64,000 nt of DNA from CADEFX01 sp963806735 (GTDB lineage: Bacteria; Pseudomonadota; Alphaproteobacteria; Rhizobiales; Hyphomicrobiaceae): NCBI GenBank assembly GCA_963806735.1, contig CAWEBE010000072.1, forward strand, positions 37,203 through 101,202, given 5' to 3'. Below the pieces are notes generated by a model that saw only the letters and a list, made by a program, of their open reading frames with translations, searched no databases and had not been told where the DNA came from. The translations under genes were made by a program, and so were the position numbers. Below, in pieces: positions 18,278-27,493 of this stretch. Each line of letters begins with the position of its first letter. Within the stretch, counting starts at the first letter, position 1.

Positions 18278-19543
18278 ATGTTCAAGCCTCTGGCCCTCAT
18301 TTTGCGTCGGATCGTTGCACGCGGGGACCTGACGTTCATCACCTACAAGGGCGCGCGCCACGCGTTCGGCGATGGCACGGGCCGGCGGGTCGTCGCGCGG
18401 CTCGCCGACAAGCGTATCGAGCGCCAGCTCGCTCTCGATCCCCAACTTGCCGTTGGGGAGGCCTACATGGACGGGCGCCTCGCGATGGAGGAGGGCACCG
18501 TCTACGACCTTCTCGCCGTGGTGTTGGCAAACATGATGGAGCGTCCCCTGCCCCGCTGGACGCACGGGCTCGACCTCGCCCGCTTCATGACCAAGCGGAT
18601 CGCGCAGTACAATCCCGCCCGCCGCGCGCGCCGCAACGTGGCCCATCACTACGATATCGACGGCACGATCTACGATCTGTTTCTCGACAGCGACCGGCAG
18701 TATTCCTGCGCTTACTTCTCCGACCGGGCGACCACGTTGGAGGAAGCCCAAGTGGCGAAGAAGCGCCACCTTGCCGCCAAGCTCGCCGTGCGCGAGGGAC
18801 ACAAGGTTCTCGACATCGGCTCGGGCTGGGGTGGGCTCGGCATCTACCTTGCCCGCACCGCCGGCTGCACGGTTGAGGGGATCACCCTGTCGGTGGAGCA
18901 GTTGAAGCTGGCCGAGGACCGCGCGCAACGGCAGGGCCTGGGGTCCGCAGTCCATTTCGATCTGCGCGACTATCGCGCGGTCGATGGCCGTTTTGATCGC
19001 ATCGTGTCGGTTGGCATGTTCGAGCATGTGGGCGTCAACCACTACGGCACTTTCTTCCGCAAGGTGCGCGAGACACTAACCGACGACGGCGTGGCGCTCA
19101 TCCATTTCATCGGGCGCTCCGACCGGCCCGCAGTGACCAACCCGTTCATTGCCAAGTACATCTTCCCCGGCGGCTACATCCCCGCCTTGTCGGAGGTCAT
19201 GCCGGCAATCGAGCGCTCAGGGCTCATCGCCACCGACATCGAGATCTTGCGGTTGCACTACGCTGAAACGCTGCGGCACTGGCGCGAGCGCTTCCGCGCG
19301 CATTGGGATGAGGCGGCGCACCTGAAGGGCGAGCGCTTCTGCCGCATGTGGGAGTTCTATCTCGCGGGCTCGGAGTGCGCCTTCCGCTATCAGAACTTGG
19401 TGGTCTTCCAGATCCAGCTTGCACGGCGGGTCGATGCCCTGCCGTGGGTGCGCGACTACATGGAGCACGGTGAGCGCACGCTTGCGGTGTCCGAGCGGGA
19501 TGGATCGCCGCGGCGTGAGGCCCCACCGATGGCAGGCGAATAG
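18278..19543 (+). CDS. cfa: Cyclopropane-fatty-acyl-phospholipid synthase
   Basis: SAM-dependent enzyme that methylenates unsaturated acyl chains of membrane phospholipids. 421 residues from ATG 18278; an upstream in-frame GTG at 18215 would add 21 residues unlike the family. The N-terminal lipid-binding domain (LAVGEAYMDGRLAMEEG) precedes a methyltransferase domain with VLDIGSGWGGLGIYLAR, SVGMFEHVGVNHY and IHFIGRSDRP. YIFPGGYIPALSEV and the C-terminal FRYQNLVVFQIQLA are also family features. It stands alone between rplI and dnaB. Confidence 0.92.
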   Translation: MFKPLALILRRIVARGDLTFITYKGARHAFGDGTGRRVVARLADKRIERQLALDPQLAVGEAYMDGRLAMEEGTVYDLLAVVLANMMERPLPRWTHGLDLARFMTKRIAQYNPARRARRNVAHHYDIDGTIYDLFLDSDRQYSCAYFSDRATTLEEAQVAKKRHLAAKLAVREGHKVLDIGSGWGGLGIYLARTAGCTVEGITLSVEQLKLAEDRAQRQGLGSAVHFDLRDYRAVDGRFDRIVSVGMFEHVGVNHYGTFFRKVRETLTDDGVALIHFIGRSDRPAVTNPFIAKYIFPGGYIPALSEVMPAIERSGLIATDIEILRLHYAETLRHWRERFRAHWDEAAHLKGERFCRMWEFYLAGSECAFRYQNLVVFQIQLARRVDALPWVRDYMEHGERTLAVSERDGSPRREAPPMAGE

Positions 19544-19665
19544 CACTCATATTGATTCGGAAGCGGCCAAGCGAAATCTCCAATAGGTGTGCATACCGGG
19601 GACGGGACTCCGGGAAAGGCATGGGCTCCCTATTGCGTGGATGAGAATCGGCTAGCGTCCGGCGC

Positions 19666-21183
19666 ATGGCCCAACAGCTCCTCGCCCATTCTGCCGCGGC
19701 CGGCCTGACGCAAGCGTCTGAGCCGGCACTCTCGCTACGCACGGCGCCGCACAATATCGAGGCCGAGCAGGCGCTGCTCGGCGCCATGCTGATCAACAAC
19801 GAGGCGCACGATCGGGTTTCGAGCTTCCTGTTGCCGGAGCATTTCTTCGATCCCGTGCACGCCCGCATCTATGAGGTGGCAGCCACGCTGATTGGCTCGG
19901 GCAAGCAAGCGACGCCTATCACCTTGCGCACGTTCTTCGAGTCCGCCGAGCCGATTGCACCCAATCTGACCGTGCCGCAGTACCTCGGGCGTTTGGCGGC
20001 GAACGCCACGACCATCATCAACGCGGCCGACTACGGCCGCACGATCTACGATCTCGCCATCCGCCGGCAGCTCATCCTCGTCGGCGAGGAGATGGTCAAC
20101 ACGGCCTACGATTCGCCGGTCGACTTCCCGCCCAAGGAGCAGATCGAGGAGGCAGAGAACCGGCTGTTTTCCCTCGCTGAGACCGGCAAGTACGGCCAGG
20201 GCTTCATGGGCTTCAACGCCGCACTGACGCATGCCATCGAGATGGCCAACAGCGCGTATCAGCGCGACGGTGGTCTCTCGGGCATCGCCACGGGCTTGCG
20301 CGACCTCGATGCCAAAATGGGCGGTCTGCAGGCGTCGGACTTGATCATCATTGCCGGCCGGCCCGCCATGGGAAAGTCGGCGCTGGCCACCAACATCGCT
20401 TTCAACGTCGCCAAGGCCTACAAGGAGGAACGGCAGTCCGACGGAACCAGCAAGGTCTTGGACGGCGCGGTTGTCGGCTTGTTCTCGCTGGAGATGTCGG
20501 CCGAGCAGCTCGCCACCCGCATTATCTCGGAGCAGTCGGAAATACCTTCGGAAAAAATTCGCCGCGGCATGATCGACGAGACCGAGTTCAGGCGTTTGGT
20601 GCAAGTCTCACAGGAAATGTCCTCGCTCCCGCTCTACATCGATCAGACCGGGGGGCTGTCCATCGCCCAGCTTGCCGCACGGGCAAGGAAGCTCAAGCGC
20701 CAGAAAGGGCTGGGGCTTTTGGTGATCGACTATCTGCAGCTTCTGACCGGCTCCTCGCGACGTGCATCGGAAGGCCGCGTGCAGGAGGTGTCCGAGATCA
20801 CCACTGGCCTCAAGGCATTGGCCAAGGAGCTCAATGTCCCCATCATTGCGCTCTCGCAGCTTTCGCGCCAGGTCGAGAACCGCGAGGACAAGCGGCCGCA
20901 GCTAGCCGACCTGCGCGAGTCCGGCTCCATTGAGCAGGACGCCGACGTTGTCATGTTCGTGTTCCGTGAGGAATACTACGTCGAGCGCACCAAACCGAGC
21001 GAAGGCACGATTGAATTCCAGGACTGGATGGCCAAGATGCAGCTCGTGAGCGGCAAGGCCGAAGTCATCATCGGCAAACAGCGCCATGGGCCTGTCGGCA
21101 TCGTGCAGTTGCAGTTCGAGTCCAGCGTTACGCGCTTCTCCGATCTCGCGCGCGACCAGTACCTGCCGGAGCGGACCGGGTGA
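19666..21183 (+). CDS. dnaB: Replicative DNA helicase DnaB
   Basis: Hexameric 5'-3' helicase at the replication fork. 505 residues. The N-terminal primase-interaction domain (PHNIEAEQALLGAMLINNEA) is followed by a RecA-like domain with Walker A AGRPAMGKSALATN, Walker B VIDYLQLL, and the arginine finger region ALSQLSRQVENREDKRPQ. No intein interrupts the P-loop. The alr gene begins at GTG 21180, overlapping the dnaB stop by 4 bp. The dnaB-alr-radA order is typical of alphaproteobacteria. Confidence 0.96.
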   Translation: MAQQLLAHSAAAGLTQASEPALSLRTAPHNIEAEQALLGAMLINNEAHDRVSSFLLPEHFFDPVHARIYEVAATLIGSGKQATPITLRTFFESAEPIAPNLTVPQYLGRLAANATTIINAADYGRTIYDLAIRRQLILVGEEMVNTAYDSPVDFPPKEQIEEAENRLFSLAETGKYGQGFMGFNAALTHAIEMANSAYQRDGGLSGIATGLRDLDAKMGGLQASDLIIIAGRPAMGKSALATNIAFNVAKAYKEERQSDGTSKVLDGAVVGLFSLEMSAEQLATRIISEQSEIPSEKIRRGMIDETEFRRLVQVSQEMSSLPLYIDQTGGLSIAQLAARARKLKRQKGLGLLVIDYLQLLTGSSRRASEGRVQEVSEITTGLKALAKELNVPIIALSQLSRQVENREDKRPQLADLRESGSIEQDADVVMFVFREEYYVERTKPSEGTIEFQDWMAKMQLVSGKAEVIIGKQRHGPVGIVQLQFESSVTRFSDLARDQYLPERTG

Positions 21184-22349
21184 ATGCTTTAACGACAGCG
21201 CGCAAGGCCGGCGTCCGTCACGGCGCCATTCCCGCCGAAGCACGCGCTGTCCTCACGATCAATCTCGCGGCGCTGAGGGCCAACTGGCGCGAGCTGAACA
21301 AGGTCTCGGGTAAAGCGGAATGCGCTGGCGTCATCAAGGCCGACGCCTATGGGCTGGGGCTCGAGGAAATCGCTCATGCGCTGCGCGATGAGGGGTGCAA
21401 AACATTCTTCGTGGCCACGCTGGCGGAAGCGAGCCGCATCCGCAATGTCGAGCCCAGCGCCGCAATTTACGTGCTGGACGGGCTGTTGCCGGGCGCTGCC
21501 GGCTACTATGCCGGCTTCGATCTGAGGCCCTGCCTCAGCAGCCTCAGCGAAATCCGGGAATGGGCGGCGTTCTGCGATGCCACCGGTCGGCGGCTGCGTG
21601 CGGCCGTGCACATCGACACAGGCATCAATCGCCTCGGCCTCCCAGCAGACGAGGTCAGCACCCTGGCAGCAGAGCAGGCCCTGTTCGATCATTTCGAGCT
21701 CGCGCTCGTCATGAGCCACCTCGCTTGCTCCGACGAGCCCGCGCATCCCATGAACCGCGCCCAGCGCATGCGCTTCGATGAGCTGCGCGCCAAGTTGCCG
21801 CCAGCCCCCGCCAGTCTCGCCAATTCGGGCGGCGTCTTTCTTGGACCCGAGTACCACTACGATCTCGTGCGGCCCGGCATCGCGTTGTATGGCGGCCGGG
21901 TTCTGCAAGGCGGTCCAAATCCCATGCAGTGGGTCGTCCGCCTGCAGGCCCGCATCCTCCAGGTGCGCGAGCTCAACGCCGGTGAGCAGATCGGCTACGG
22001 CGCGACGTTCCGCGTCGAGCGGCCCTCGCGCGTGGCGACGCTGGCTTGCGGCTACGCGGACGGGTTCTTGCGCGCATTGAGCGGCACGGCCGTCAAACCG
22101 GGTCCTGTCGGCTTCATCGGAGAGCATCCCGTGCCCGTCGTCGGACGTGTGTCCATGGATCTCATCACTGTCGATGTCACGGATGTGCCGCGCGAGCTGG
22201 CGCAGCGTGGGGCCTGGGTCGAGGTCATGGGCGCGCGCACGACCATCGACGACCTCACCGACCGCGCCGGCACCATCGGCTACGAGTTGCTGACACGACT
22301 GGGCCGGCGCGTGCACCGCGTCTATCTCGACACTGCGGAGTCCTGCTGA
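21180..22349 (+). CDS. alr: Alanine racemase
   Basis: PLP enzyme interconverting L- and D-alanine for peptidoglycan. 389 residues from GTG 21180, overlapping dnaB as GTGA. The PLP lysine lies in AGVIKADAYGLG, the catalytic tyrosine in EQIGYGATF, and VGRVSMDLITVDVTD is a family segment. The stop overlaps the radA ATG by one base (TGATG). The N terminus carries about 20 extra residues before the racemase core, so a later start is possible. Confidence 0.95.
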   Translation: MNALTTARKAGVRHGAIPAEARAVLTINLAALRANWRELNKVSGKAECAGVIKADAYGLGLEEIAHALRDEGCKTFFVATLAEASRIRNVEPSAAIYVLDGLLPGAAGYYAGFDLRPCLSSLSEIREWAAFCDATGRRLRAAVHIDTGINRLGLPADEVSTLAAEQALFDHFELALVMSHLACSDEPAHPMNRAQRMRFDELRAKLPPAPASLANSGGVFLGPEYHYDLVRPGIALYGGRVLQGGPNPMQWVVRLQARILQVRELNAGEQIGYGATFRVERPSRVATLACGYADGFLRALSGTAVKPGPVGFIGEHPVPVVGRVSMDLITVDVTDVPRELAQRGAWVEVMGARTTIDDLTDRAGTIGYELLTRLGRRVHRVYLDTAESC

Positions 22350-23725
22350 TGGCGCGACCTGCACGCTCCGCCTTTGTCTGCCAGAACTGCGGCGCGACCG
22401 CGACACGGTGGGCCGGCAAATGTATAGCCTGCGGTGAGTGGAATACGCTGGTCGAGGAAACCGATGCTGCGCCTGCTCCCGGCTCGGGGCTGGATCGCAC
22501 GTCGCGCGGCCGTGTGGTGGCGCTCGAGACGCTACAAGGCAGGAGCGAGGAAGCGCCGCGCCTGCCGACCGGCATGCCCGAGCTCGATCGCGTGACGGGC
22601 GGCGGCATCGTGCCGGGCTCGGCACTTCTCATCGGCGGCGAGCCGGGTATCGGCAAATCGACGCTGCTGCTACAGCTCGCCGCATCGTTGGCCAAGAGCG
22701 GACGCCGCACCGTTTACTTCTCGGGCGAGGAGGCAACGGCGCAGGTCCGTCTCCGGGCGGCGCGCCTCGGTTACGCTTCGGCGCCGGTGGCACTCGCCAG
22801 CGAAACCAACCTCGCCAACATCATGGCCACACTGGCCGATGGCAAGCGTCCGGATCTCGTCGTCATAAACTCGATCCAAACCCTTTGGGCCGATGCACTC
22901 GACGCTGCACCCGGCACCGTCAGTCAAGTTCGTGCCGCCACGCAGTCCCTGATCCGCTTCGCCAAGCAGGCCGGTTCCGCCCTCGTGCTCGTCGGTCATG
23001 TCACCAAGGACGGTCAAATTGCCGGCCCCAAGGTGATCGAGCACATGGTGGACACAGTGCTCTACTTCGAGGGTGACCGAGGTCATCCCTTTCGCATCCT
23101 GCGTGCCGTCAAGAACCGCTTCGGCGCCACGGACGAGATCGGGGTTTTCGAGATGGCAGGTGGAGGGCTGCAAGAGGTCGCTAATCCCTCCGAGTTGTTT
23201 CTCGGCGAACGCGATGCGCAGGCGCCGGGCGCCGCAGTGTTCGCTGGCGTTGAGGGTACGCGGCCTCTTCTGGTCGAGATTCAGGCCTTGGTTGCTCCCT
23301 CGGCACTGGGCACACCACGACGTGCGGTCGTCGGCTGGGATTCCAACCGGCTGTCGATGTTGCTGGCGGTGCTCGATGCGCGCTGCGGGGTGAGCCTGGC
23401 TCACCACGATGTCTATCTCAATGTGGCCGGCGGCTTGCGCATTGCCGAGCCAGCCGCCGATCTGGCCGTCGCAGCCGCCCTGCTCTCGTCATTTTCGGGG
23501 GTTGCGTTGCCGGTAGATCACGTCTACTTCGGGGAAATCAGTCTGTCCGGAGCGGTCAGGGCGGCCGGTCACATGACCACGCGGCTGAAGGAAGCGCAGA
23601 AGCTCGGCTTCAAGTGCGCGGTTATTCCTGCGTCGGGTGATGTCGAGGATGGTGCGGCCAGACTGACACTCACCCGGCTTGCGCACCTGAAGGACCTTGC
23701 GGATAACACCGCTCCGTGCGACTGA
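22349..23725 (+). CDS. radA: DNA repair protein RadA
   Basis: RecA-like ATPase and helicase that processes recombination intermediates. 458 residues from ATG 22349; the frame is open upstream inside alr, but the family N terminus MARPARSAFVCQNCG fixes the start. Four-cysteine zinc motif CQNC...CIAC, Walker A GGEPGIGKSTLLLQ, RadA signature KNRFGATDEIGVFEM, and a C-terminal Lon-protease-like domain. Translationally coupled to alr by TGATG. Complete and typical. Confidence 0.96.
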   Translation: MARPARSAFVCQNCGATATRWAGKCIACGEWNTLVEETDAAPAPGSGLDRTSRGRVVALETLQGRSEEAPRLPTGMPELDRVTGGGIVPGSALLIGGEPGIGKSTLLLQLAASLAKSGRRTVYFSGEEATAQVRLRAARLGYASAPVALASETNLANIMATLADGKRPDLVVINSIQTLWADALDAAPGTVSQVRAATQSLIRFAKQAGSALVLVGHVTKDGQIAGPKVIEHMVDTVLYFEGDRGHPFRILRAVKNRFGATDEIGVFEMAGGGLQEVANPSELFLGERDAQAPGAAVFAGVEGTRPLLVEIQALVAPSALGTPRRAVVGWDSNRLSMLLAVLDARCGVSLAHHDVYLNVAGGLRIAEPAADLAVAAALLSSFSGVALPVDHVYFGEISLSGAVRAAGHMTTRLKEAQKLGFKCAVIPASGDVEDGAARLTLTRLAHLKDLADNTAPCD

Positions 23726-23806
23726 AAGTTTCCTGCCGGCGGGGGAACGCTGTGCCCTTAGTCCTCTGACCAAAGCCCAGTCCGGCGACCCCAGGATAGT
23801 TATGTC

Positions 23807-24427
23807 ATGCTTGGCCCCCTGACCTACCTTGATGCTGCCCTGGTCGCCATCGCCGTGCTGTCCGGGCTCCTCGCCATGTACCGCGGCCTGACGCGCGAGG
23901 TGCTTTCGATCCTGTCCTGGATTGCCGCTGCAGCGGCGGTGCTTTATTTCGTGCTCTATCACAGGCCGGCCGCCGAGCAGCTCGCTCAGCAGTTCCACGC
24001 CCCGCTCGCGGTAGCTCAGGTTGTGGCCGGCGGAATTATTTTCCTGCTCGTGCTGATCATCGTACATCTTATTACTGCGCGCATTTCGGACACCATCCTC
24101 GACAGCCGTATCGGCATCATCGATCGCATTCTGGGCTTCGTCTTCGGTGTTCTGCGCGGCTTCGTGCTGATCGTCATTCCCTACATGTTTTACGAATCGT
24201 TCGTTCCCGATCCGAATCAGCAATTCACCTGGGTCCGGGAGGCCAGCTCCCTCCCCTACATCAAAAGTACTGGGAACACTTTCCGCACCGTGCTGACGCG
24301 CTTTGTCCCGGGCTCTCTGATGGCGCCCGGCGAGCAGCAGAGCTTCCTGCTGGAAAACCCTGTTTGGCAGCCTGTCACGGCTGGCAAACGTTATAGTTTC
24401 GTCATATATACGCGCACGGTCGGCTGA
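23807..24427 (+). CDS. cvpA: CvpA family membrane protein
   Basis: Inner-membrane protein named for colicin V production and found next to purF in many proteobacteria; the molecular role is unsettled. 206 residues with about four membrane segments (TYLDAALVAIAVLSGLLAMY; VLSILSWIAAAAAVLYFVLY; VVAGGIIFLLVLIIVH; FVFGVLRGFVLIVIPYMFY). The motif DRILGFVFGVLRG is typical of the family. It lies 58 bp upstream of purF on the same strand. Confidence 0.9.
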   Translation: MLGPLTYLDAALVAIAVLSGLLAMYRGLTREVLSILSWIAAAAAVLYFVLYHRPAAEQLAQQFHAPLAVAQVVAGGIIFLLVLIIVHLITARISDTILDSRIGIIDRILGFVFGVLRGFVLIVIPYMFYESFVPDPNQQFTWVREASSLPYIKSTGNTFRTVLTRFVPGSLMAPGEQQSFLLENPVWQPVTAGKRYSFVIYTRTVG

Positions 24428-24484
24428 GCGAGGCGGAGCACCTTCTCGGCCGCCGGTTCTGGGCGCGAGAACGGAGTGGCGGCC

Positions 24485-25972
24485 ATGTCGCGAGGGCTGG
24501 ACGGCGGTCCCGGGGTTGCCTTTGGCAAAGTGTCACGCTTCGGCGATGACCGGCTCCGCGAGGAGTGCGGCGTTTTCGGCATATTCGGGCACGAGGACGC
24601 GGCGGCCGTCACGGCCCTCGGACTGCACGCACTTCAGCATCGCGGTCAGGAAGGCTGCGGCATCGTGACCTACGACGGCAGCCGCTTCAACCAGGAGCGG
24701 CGGCTTGGTCTCGTCGGCGACAACTTCAGCAAGGCCGACGTCATCGCGCGTCTCCGCGGGCGGATGGCCATCGGCCACAATCGCTACTCGACCACCGGCG
24801 ATGTCATTTTGCGCAATGTGCAGCCCTTGTTCGTCGATCTCGACACAGGCGGCTTCGCGGTCGGTCATAACGGCAACCTCACCAACGCCCTGACCCTGCG
24901 GCAGGAACTCATTTCCTCGGGCGCCATCTGCCAGTCGACCTCCGACACGGAGGTCGTGCTGCATTTGATCGCCCGCTCCAAGAAACGCCGCGTCGTCGAG
25001 CGGCTGGTCGATGCCCTGCTGCAGATCGAGGGCGCCTATGCCTTCGCCTGCCTGACCAACGATATGCTGATCGGCGCGCGCGACCCGATCGGCATCCGCC
25101 CACTCGTTCTTGGCCGGCTGGGCGAGGCCTGGGTGCTGACCTCGGAGACCTGCGCCCTCGACATTGTTGGCGCCGAGTTCGTGCGCGAGGTGGAGAACGG
25201 CGAGGTGGTCGCCATCACGCAAGAGGGGATAACGAGCCACCGGCCCTTCCCCAAACGCCCGGCCAGGCCCTGCATCTTCGAGTATATCTACTTCGCCCGC
25301 CCCGACTCGATCGCAGGCGGGCGAAATGTTTATGACATCCGCAAGCAAATGGGCGCGCAACTCGCGCGCGAGGCCCCGACCGTTGCCGACGTCATTGTGC
25401 CAGTGCCCGACTCCGGCGTTCCCGCAGCCATCGGCTACTCCCAGATGTCGGGCGTTCCCTTCGAGCTCGGCATCATCCGCAATCACTATGTCGGCCGCAC
25501 CTTCATCGAGCCCGAGCAGCGTATTCGCCAGCTCGGCGTCAAGCTCAAGCACTCTGCCAACCCCGGCGTCATCCGCGGCAGCCGCGTGGTGCTCATTGAC
25601 GATAGTGTTGTGCGCGGCACCACATCGAAGAAGATCGTCGCCATGATCAAGGAGGCGGGCGCGCGCGAGGTCCACATGCGCATCGCCAGTCCACCGATCG
25701 CCCACCCGGATTTCTACGGGATCGACACGCCCAGCACCGAGGATCTGCTGGCGGCCAACATGTCGGTGGAGGAGATGCGCGCCTTCATGGGCGCCGACAG
25801 TCTCGCGTTCCTGTCGGTCGACGGCATCTATCGCGCCATGGGCTATGACGGGCGCGATTCACGCAGCCCGCAGTTCACCGACCATTGCTTCACCGGCGAC
25901 TATCCCACGCGGCTCGTGGACCAGGACGGGTCGGCCGACTTCCAGCTCTCGCTCCTGGCCGAAGCACGGTAG
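24485..25972 (+). CDS. purF: Amidophosphoribosyltransferase
   Basis: First committed step of purine synthesis: PRPP plus glutamine to phosphoribosylamine. About 495 residues. The N-terminal propeptide precedes the nucleophile cysteine in REECGVFGIFGHED. Glutamine-amidotransferase motifs (GHNRYSTTGD, GHNGNLTN) lead to the PRPP loop VVLIDDSVVRGTTS. ATG 24485 has GGAG 8 nt upstream, while GTG 24476 overlaps that site, so ATG is preferred. The stop codon forms the outer end of a long palindrome. No iron-sulfur cysteine cluster is obvious from reading. Confidence 0.95.
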   Translation: MSRGLDGGPGVAFGKVSRFGDDRLREECGVFGIFGHEDAAAVTALGLHALQHRGQEGCGIVTYDGSRFNQERRLGLVGDNFSKADVIARLRGRMAIGHNRYSTTGDVILRNVQPLFVDLDTGGFAVGHNGNLTNALTLRQELISSGAICQSTSDTEVVLHLIARSKKRRVVERLVDALLQIEGAYAFACLTNDMLIGARDPIGIRPLVLGRLGEAWVLTSETCALDIVGAEFVREVENGEVVAITQEGITSHRPFPKRPARPCIFEYIYFARPDSIAGGRNVYDIRKQMGAQLAREAPTVADVIVPVPDSGVPAAIGYSQMSGVPFELGIIRNHYVGRTFIEPEQRIRQLGVKLKHSANPGVIRGSRVVLIDDSVVRGTTSKKIVAMIKEAGAREVHMRIASPPIAHPDFYGIDTPSTEDLLAANMSVEEMRAFMGADSLAFLSVDGIYRAMGYDGRDSRSPQFTDHCFTGDYPTRLVDQDGSADFQLSLLAEAR

Positions 25973-26042
25973 TGTCCCGATCGCGAAGTTCGTCGGACTT
26001 CGCAGCAACCGTTGCACGAACTTCGCGATCGAAAGGACACTA
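25970..26042. repeat. Long palindrome fused to purF stop codon
   Basis: The left arm 25970-25993 begins with the purF TAG; the right arm is 26016-26042. The inner 16 bases CGATCGCGAAGTTCGT pair perfectly with ACGAACTTCGCGATCG, and the outer TAGTGTCC pairs with GGACACTA. The only flaw is a 3-base AAA insertion in the right arm. The loop is 22 nt. It could act as a bidirectional terminator, but the size and perfection suggest a mobile palindromic element. Confidence 0.8.
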
Positions 26043-26058
26043 GCAAGCTTATGATTTT

Positions 26059-26134
26059 CTAGTGTGATTCAGATCGAGAAATTCGCTCAGGGACGTGCTG
26101 AGAAGAATGGCGAATTTCTCGATCATCACACTAG
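26059..26134. repeat. Second long palindrome after purF
   Basis: The left arm 26059-26086 (starting CTAGTGTGAT, ending GAGAAATTCGC) pairs with the right arm 26110-26134 (GCGAATTTCTCGAT then CATCACACTAG). The 14-bp inner core pairs perfectly, as do the outer CTAGTGTGAT and ATCACACTAG. A 3-nt bulge lies between them and the loop is 23 nt. It sits 16 bp after the first palindrome and shares its architecture and TAGTGT edge but not its core sequence. Confidence 0.8.
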
Positions 26135-26260
26135 CTCACGGCCACAATCCGCGCTCAGGCGTGCACGCGCCATTTTTCTCGACTACGCTGATGTGACAAA
26201 GTGAACCCGGGCGGCTCGCGGGGCTGGCCGGTCCGGCAAGCTTCGCAATTGGAGCTTCTG

Positions 26261-27385
26261 ATGTGGTCACGCGCGCTTCTCCCTGTTGTCTTGTTCACCG
26301 TCCTGTCGTCGCTGACAGCCGCCGATGCGAACCAGATCAACACTGCGGACGCGAGCGGTGCGTACCACGCGAGCTTCTGCCCCCGGCTCGAGGCGCAGCT
26401 CAAGCAGGCGCGCTTTGCCTACAGGTGTGAACCCTCCGCCGGCACTGGCGAAAACCTGAAGCGGGTGACAGCCGATCCTCGCCAGATCGGCTACGGCCAG
26501 CTCGATATTCTGTCGCTCGATGGCGCACTGGCGGCGGGTAGTCCCATCGCGATCCTGCGCAACGACGACGTGCGCGAGTGCCTGTTCGCGGTGACTCGCA
26601 ACAAGGACGTGCAGGCGTGGGGGGACATTGCCGTCGGGGCCGCGACGCTGCGTTTCATCCTTCCGCCGGAGCAAAGCGGCAGCGCAGGGACATTCCGGTT
26701 TTTGCGCCACGTCGATGCGGAGGGTCTCGGTCGGGCGCGCGACATCCGCTACGTCTCCACGACAGACGATGCCATCCGGCAAGTGCTGTCGGCCGACGAC
26801 ACGGTGACGCTTTTTGTCCAAGTGCCGGATCCCGACAATGCACGCTTCAGGCTGGTAGGCGAGCTCGGCGGGCATTTCGTGCCGGTGATCGACCGCACTA
26901 TCCTGCGCCCGCAGGTCAACGGTCAGAAGATCTACTTCGCGCAGGAGACCCAGGTCGCCAACGCCACCTGGACATCGGCTGGGATCAAGGTTGTCACAGC
27001 CTGCACACCACTGACGCTGTTCACGGGTACGGCGGACCAGATTGGCGACGGCAAGGCGCGCCAGGACCATCAGGATCTGATCGCCACTGTCCGTGCCCTG
27101 AAACCCGATGACCTGCTGCCGGCGGAGACGGCGTTCGGGCGCTTTCTCAAGCGCACCAAGGAGGTATCCGCGGTGAGCGCCGAGCGCCTCCTGAAGCTCT
27201 CCGAGGATGCCCGCACGCAGGCAGGCCCGCTGATCGACCGGGCCAAGGACGCGAGCGAGAAGGCGCTCGAAGCCGCCAAGCCTGCGCTGGGGAAGGCCAA
27301 GGAGCTCGGTCAGCAGGTCCTGGAAAGAGCCAGGGACGAAGCTCGCGACGTGATGGAGAAAGGCAAAGCCGAGCCGAATAAATAG
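26261..27385 (+). CDS. Periplasmic protein of unknown function, substrate-binding-protein-like with helical tail
   Basis: 374 residues from ATG 26261, which has GGAG 6 nt upstream; the frame is open to 26201. A signal peptide (WSRALLPVVLFTVLSSLTA) is followed by a mature domain with a short Cys pair (FCPRLEAQLKQARFAYRC). Segments such as GENLKRV, GQLDILSLDGAL and TLFVQVPDPDN recall the lobes of TAXI/TRAP-type solute-binding proteins. The last 75 residues are Ala/Lys/Glu-rich and probably one long helix (AKPALGKAKELGQQVLERA). It has no operon partner. The binding-protein assignment is an impression, not a proven match. Confidence 0.6.
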   Translation: MWSRALLPVVLFTVLSSLTAADANQINTADASGAYHASFCPRLEAQLKQARFAYRCEPSAGTGENLKRVTADPRQIGYGQLDILSLDGALAAGSPIAILRNDDVRECLFAVTRNKDVQAWGDIAVGAATLRFILPPEQSGSAGTFRFLRHVDAEGLGRARDIRYVSTTDDAIRQVLSADDTVTLFVQVPDPDNARFRLVGELGGHFVPVIDRTILRPQVNGQKIYFAQETQVANATWTSAGIKVVTACTPLTLFTGTADQIGDGKARQDHQDLIATVRALKPDDLLPAETAFGRFLKRTKEVSAVSAERLLKLSEDARTQAGPLIDRAKDASEKALEAAKPALGKAKELGQQVLERARDEARDVMEKGKAEPNK

Positions 27386-27493
27386 CCCTGAGAAGCGGAC
27401 TGACTGTGCGGGCCTTGCTGACCGGTCCCGGGCGGGCTAGCAGGTGTCACACAGGGCGCCTGCGGGCGCCGGTCGAAGGCTGAAAGCGGAAAA

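Noticed and set aside
20350..20420. Possible intein in dnaB
   Set aside because: The P-loop and all later motifs are continuous at normal spacing.
21189..22625. 478-residue minus-strand frame across alr and radA
   Set aside because: Spans two proven plus-strand genes and shows no motif; an antisense shadow.
24533..25705. 390-residue minus-strand frame opposite purF
   Set aside because: The purF motifs on the plus strand are complete; the antisense composition is low in normal hydrophobic pattern.
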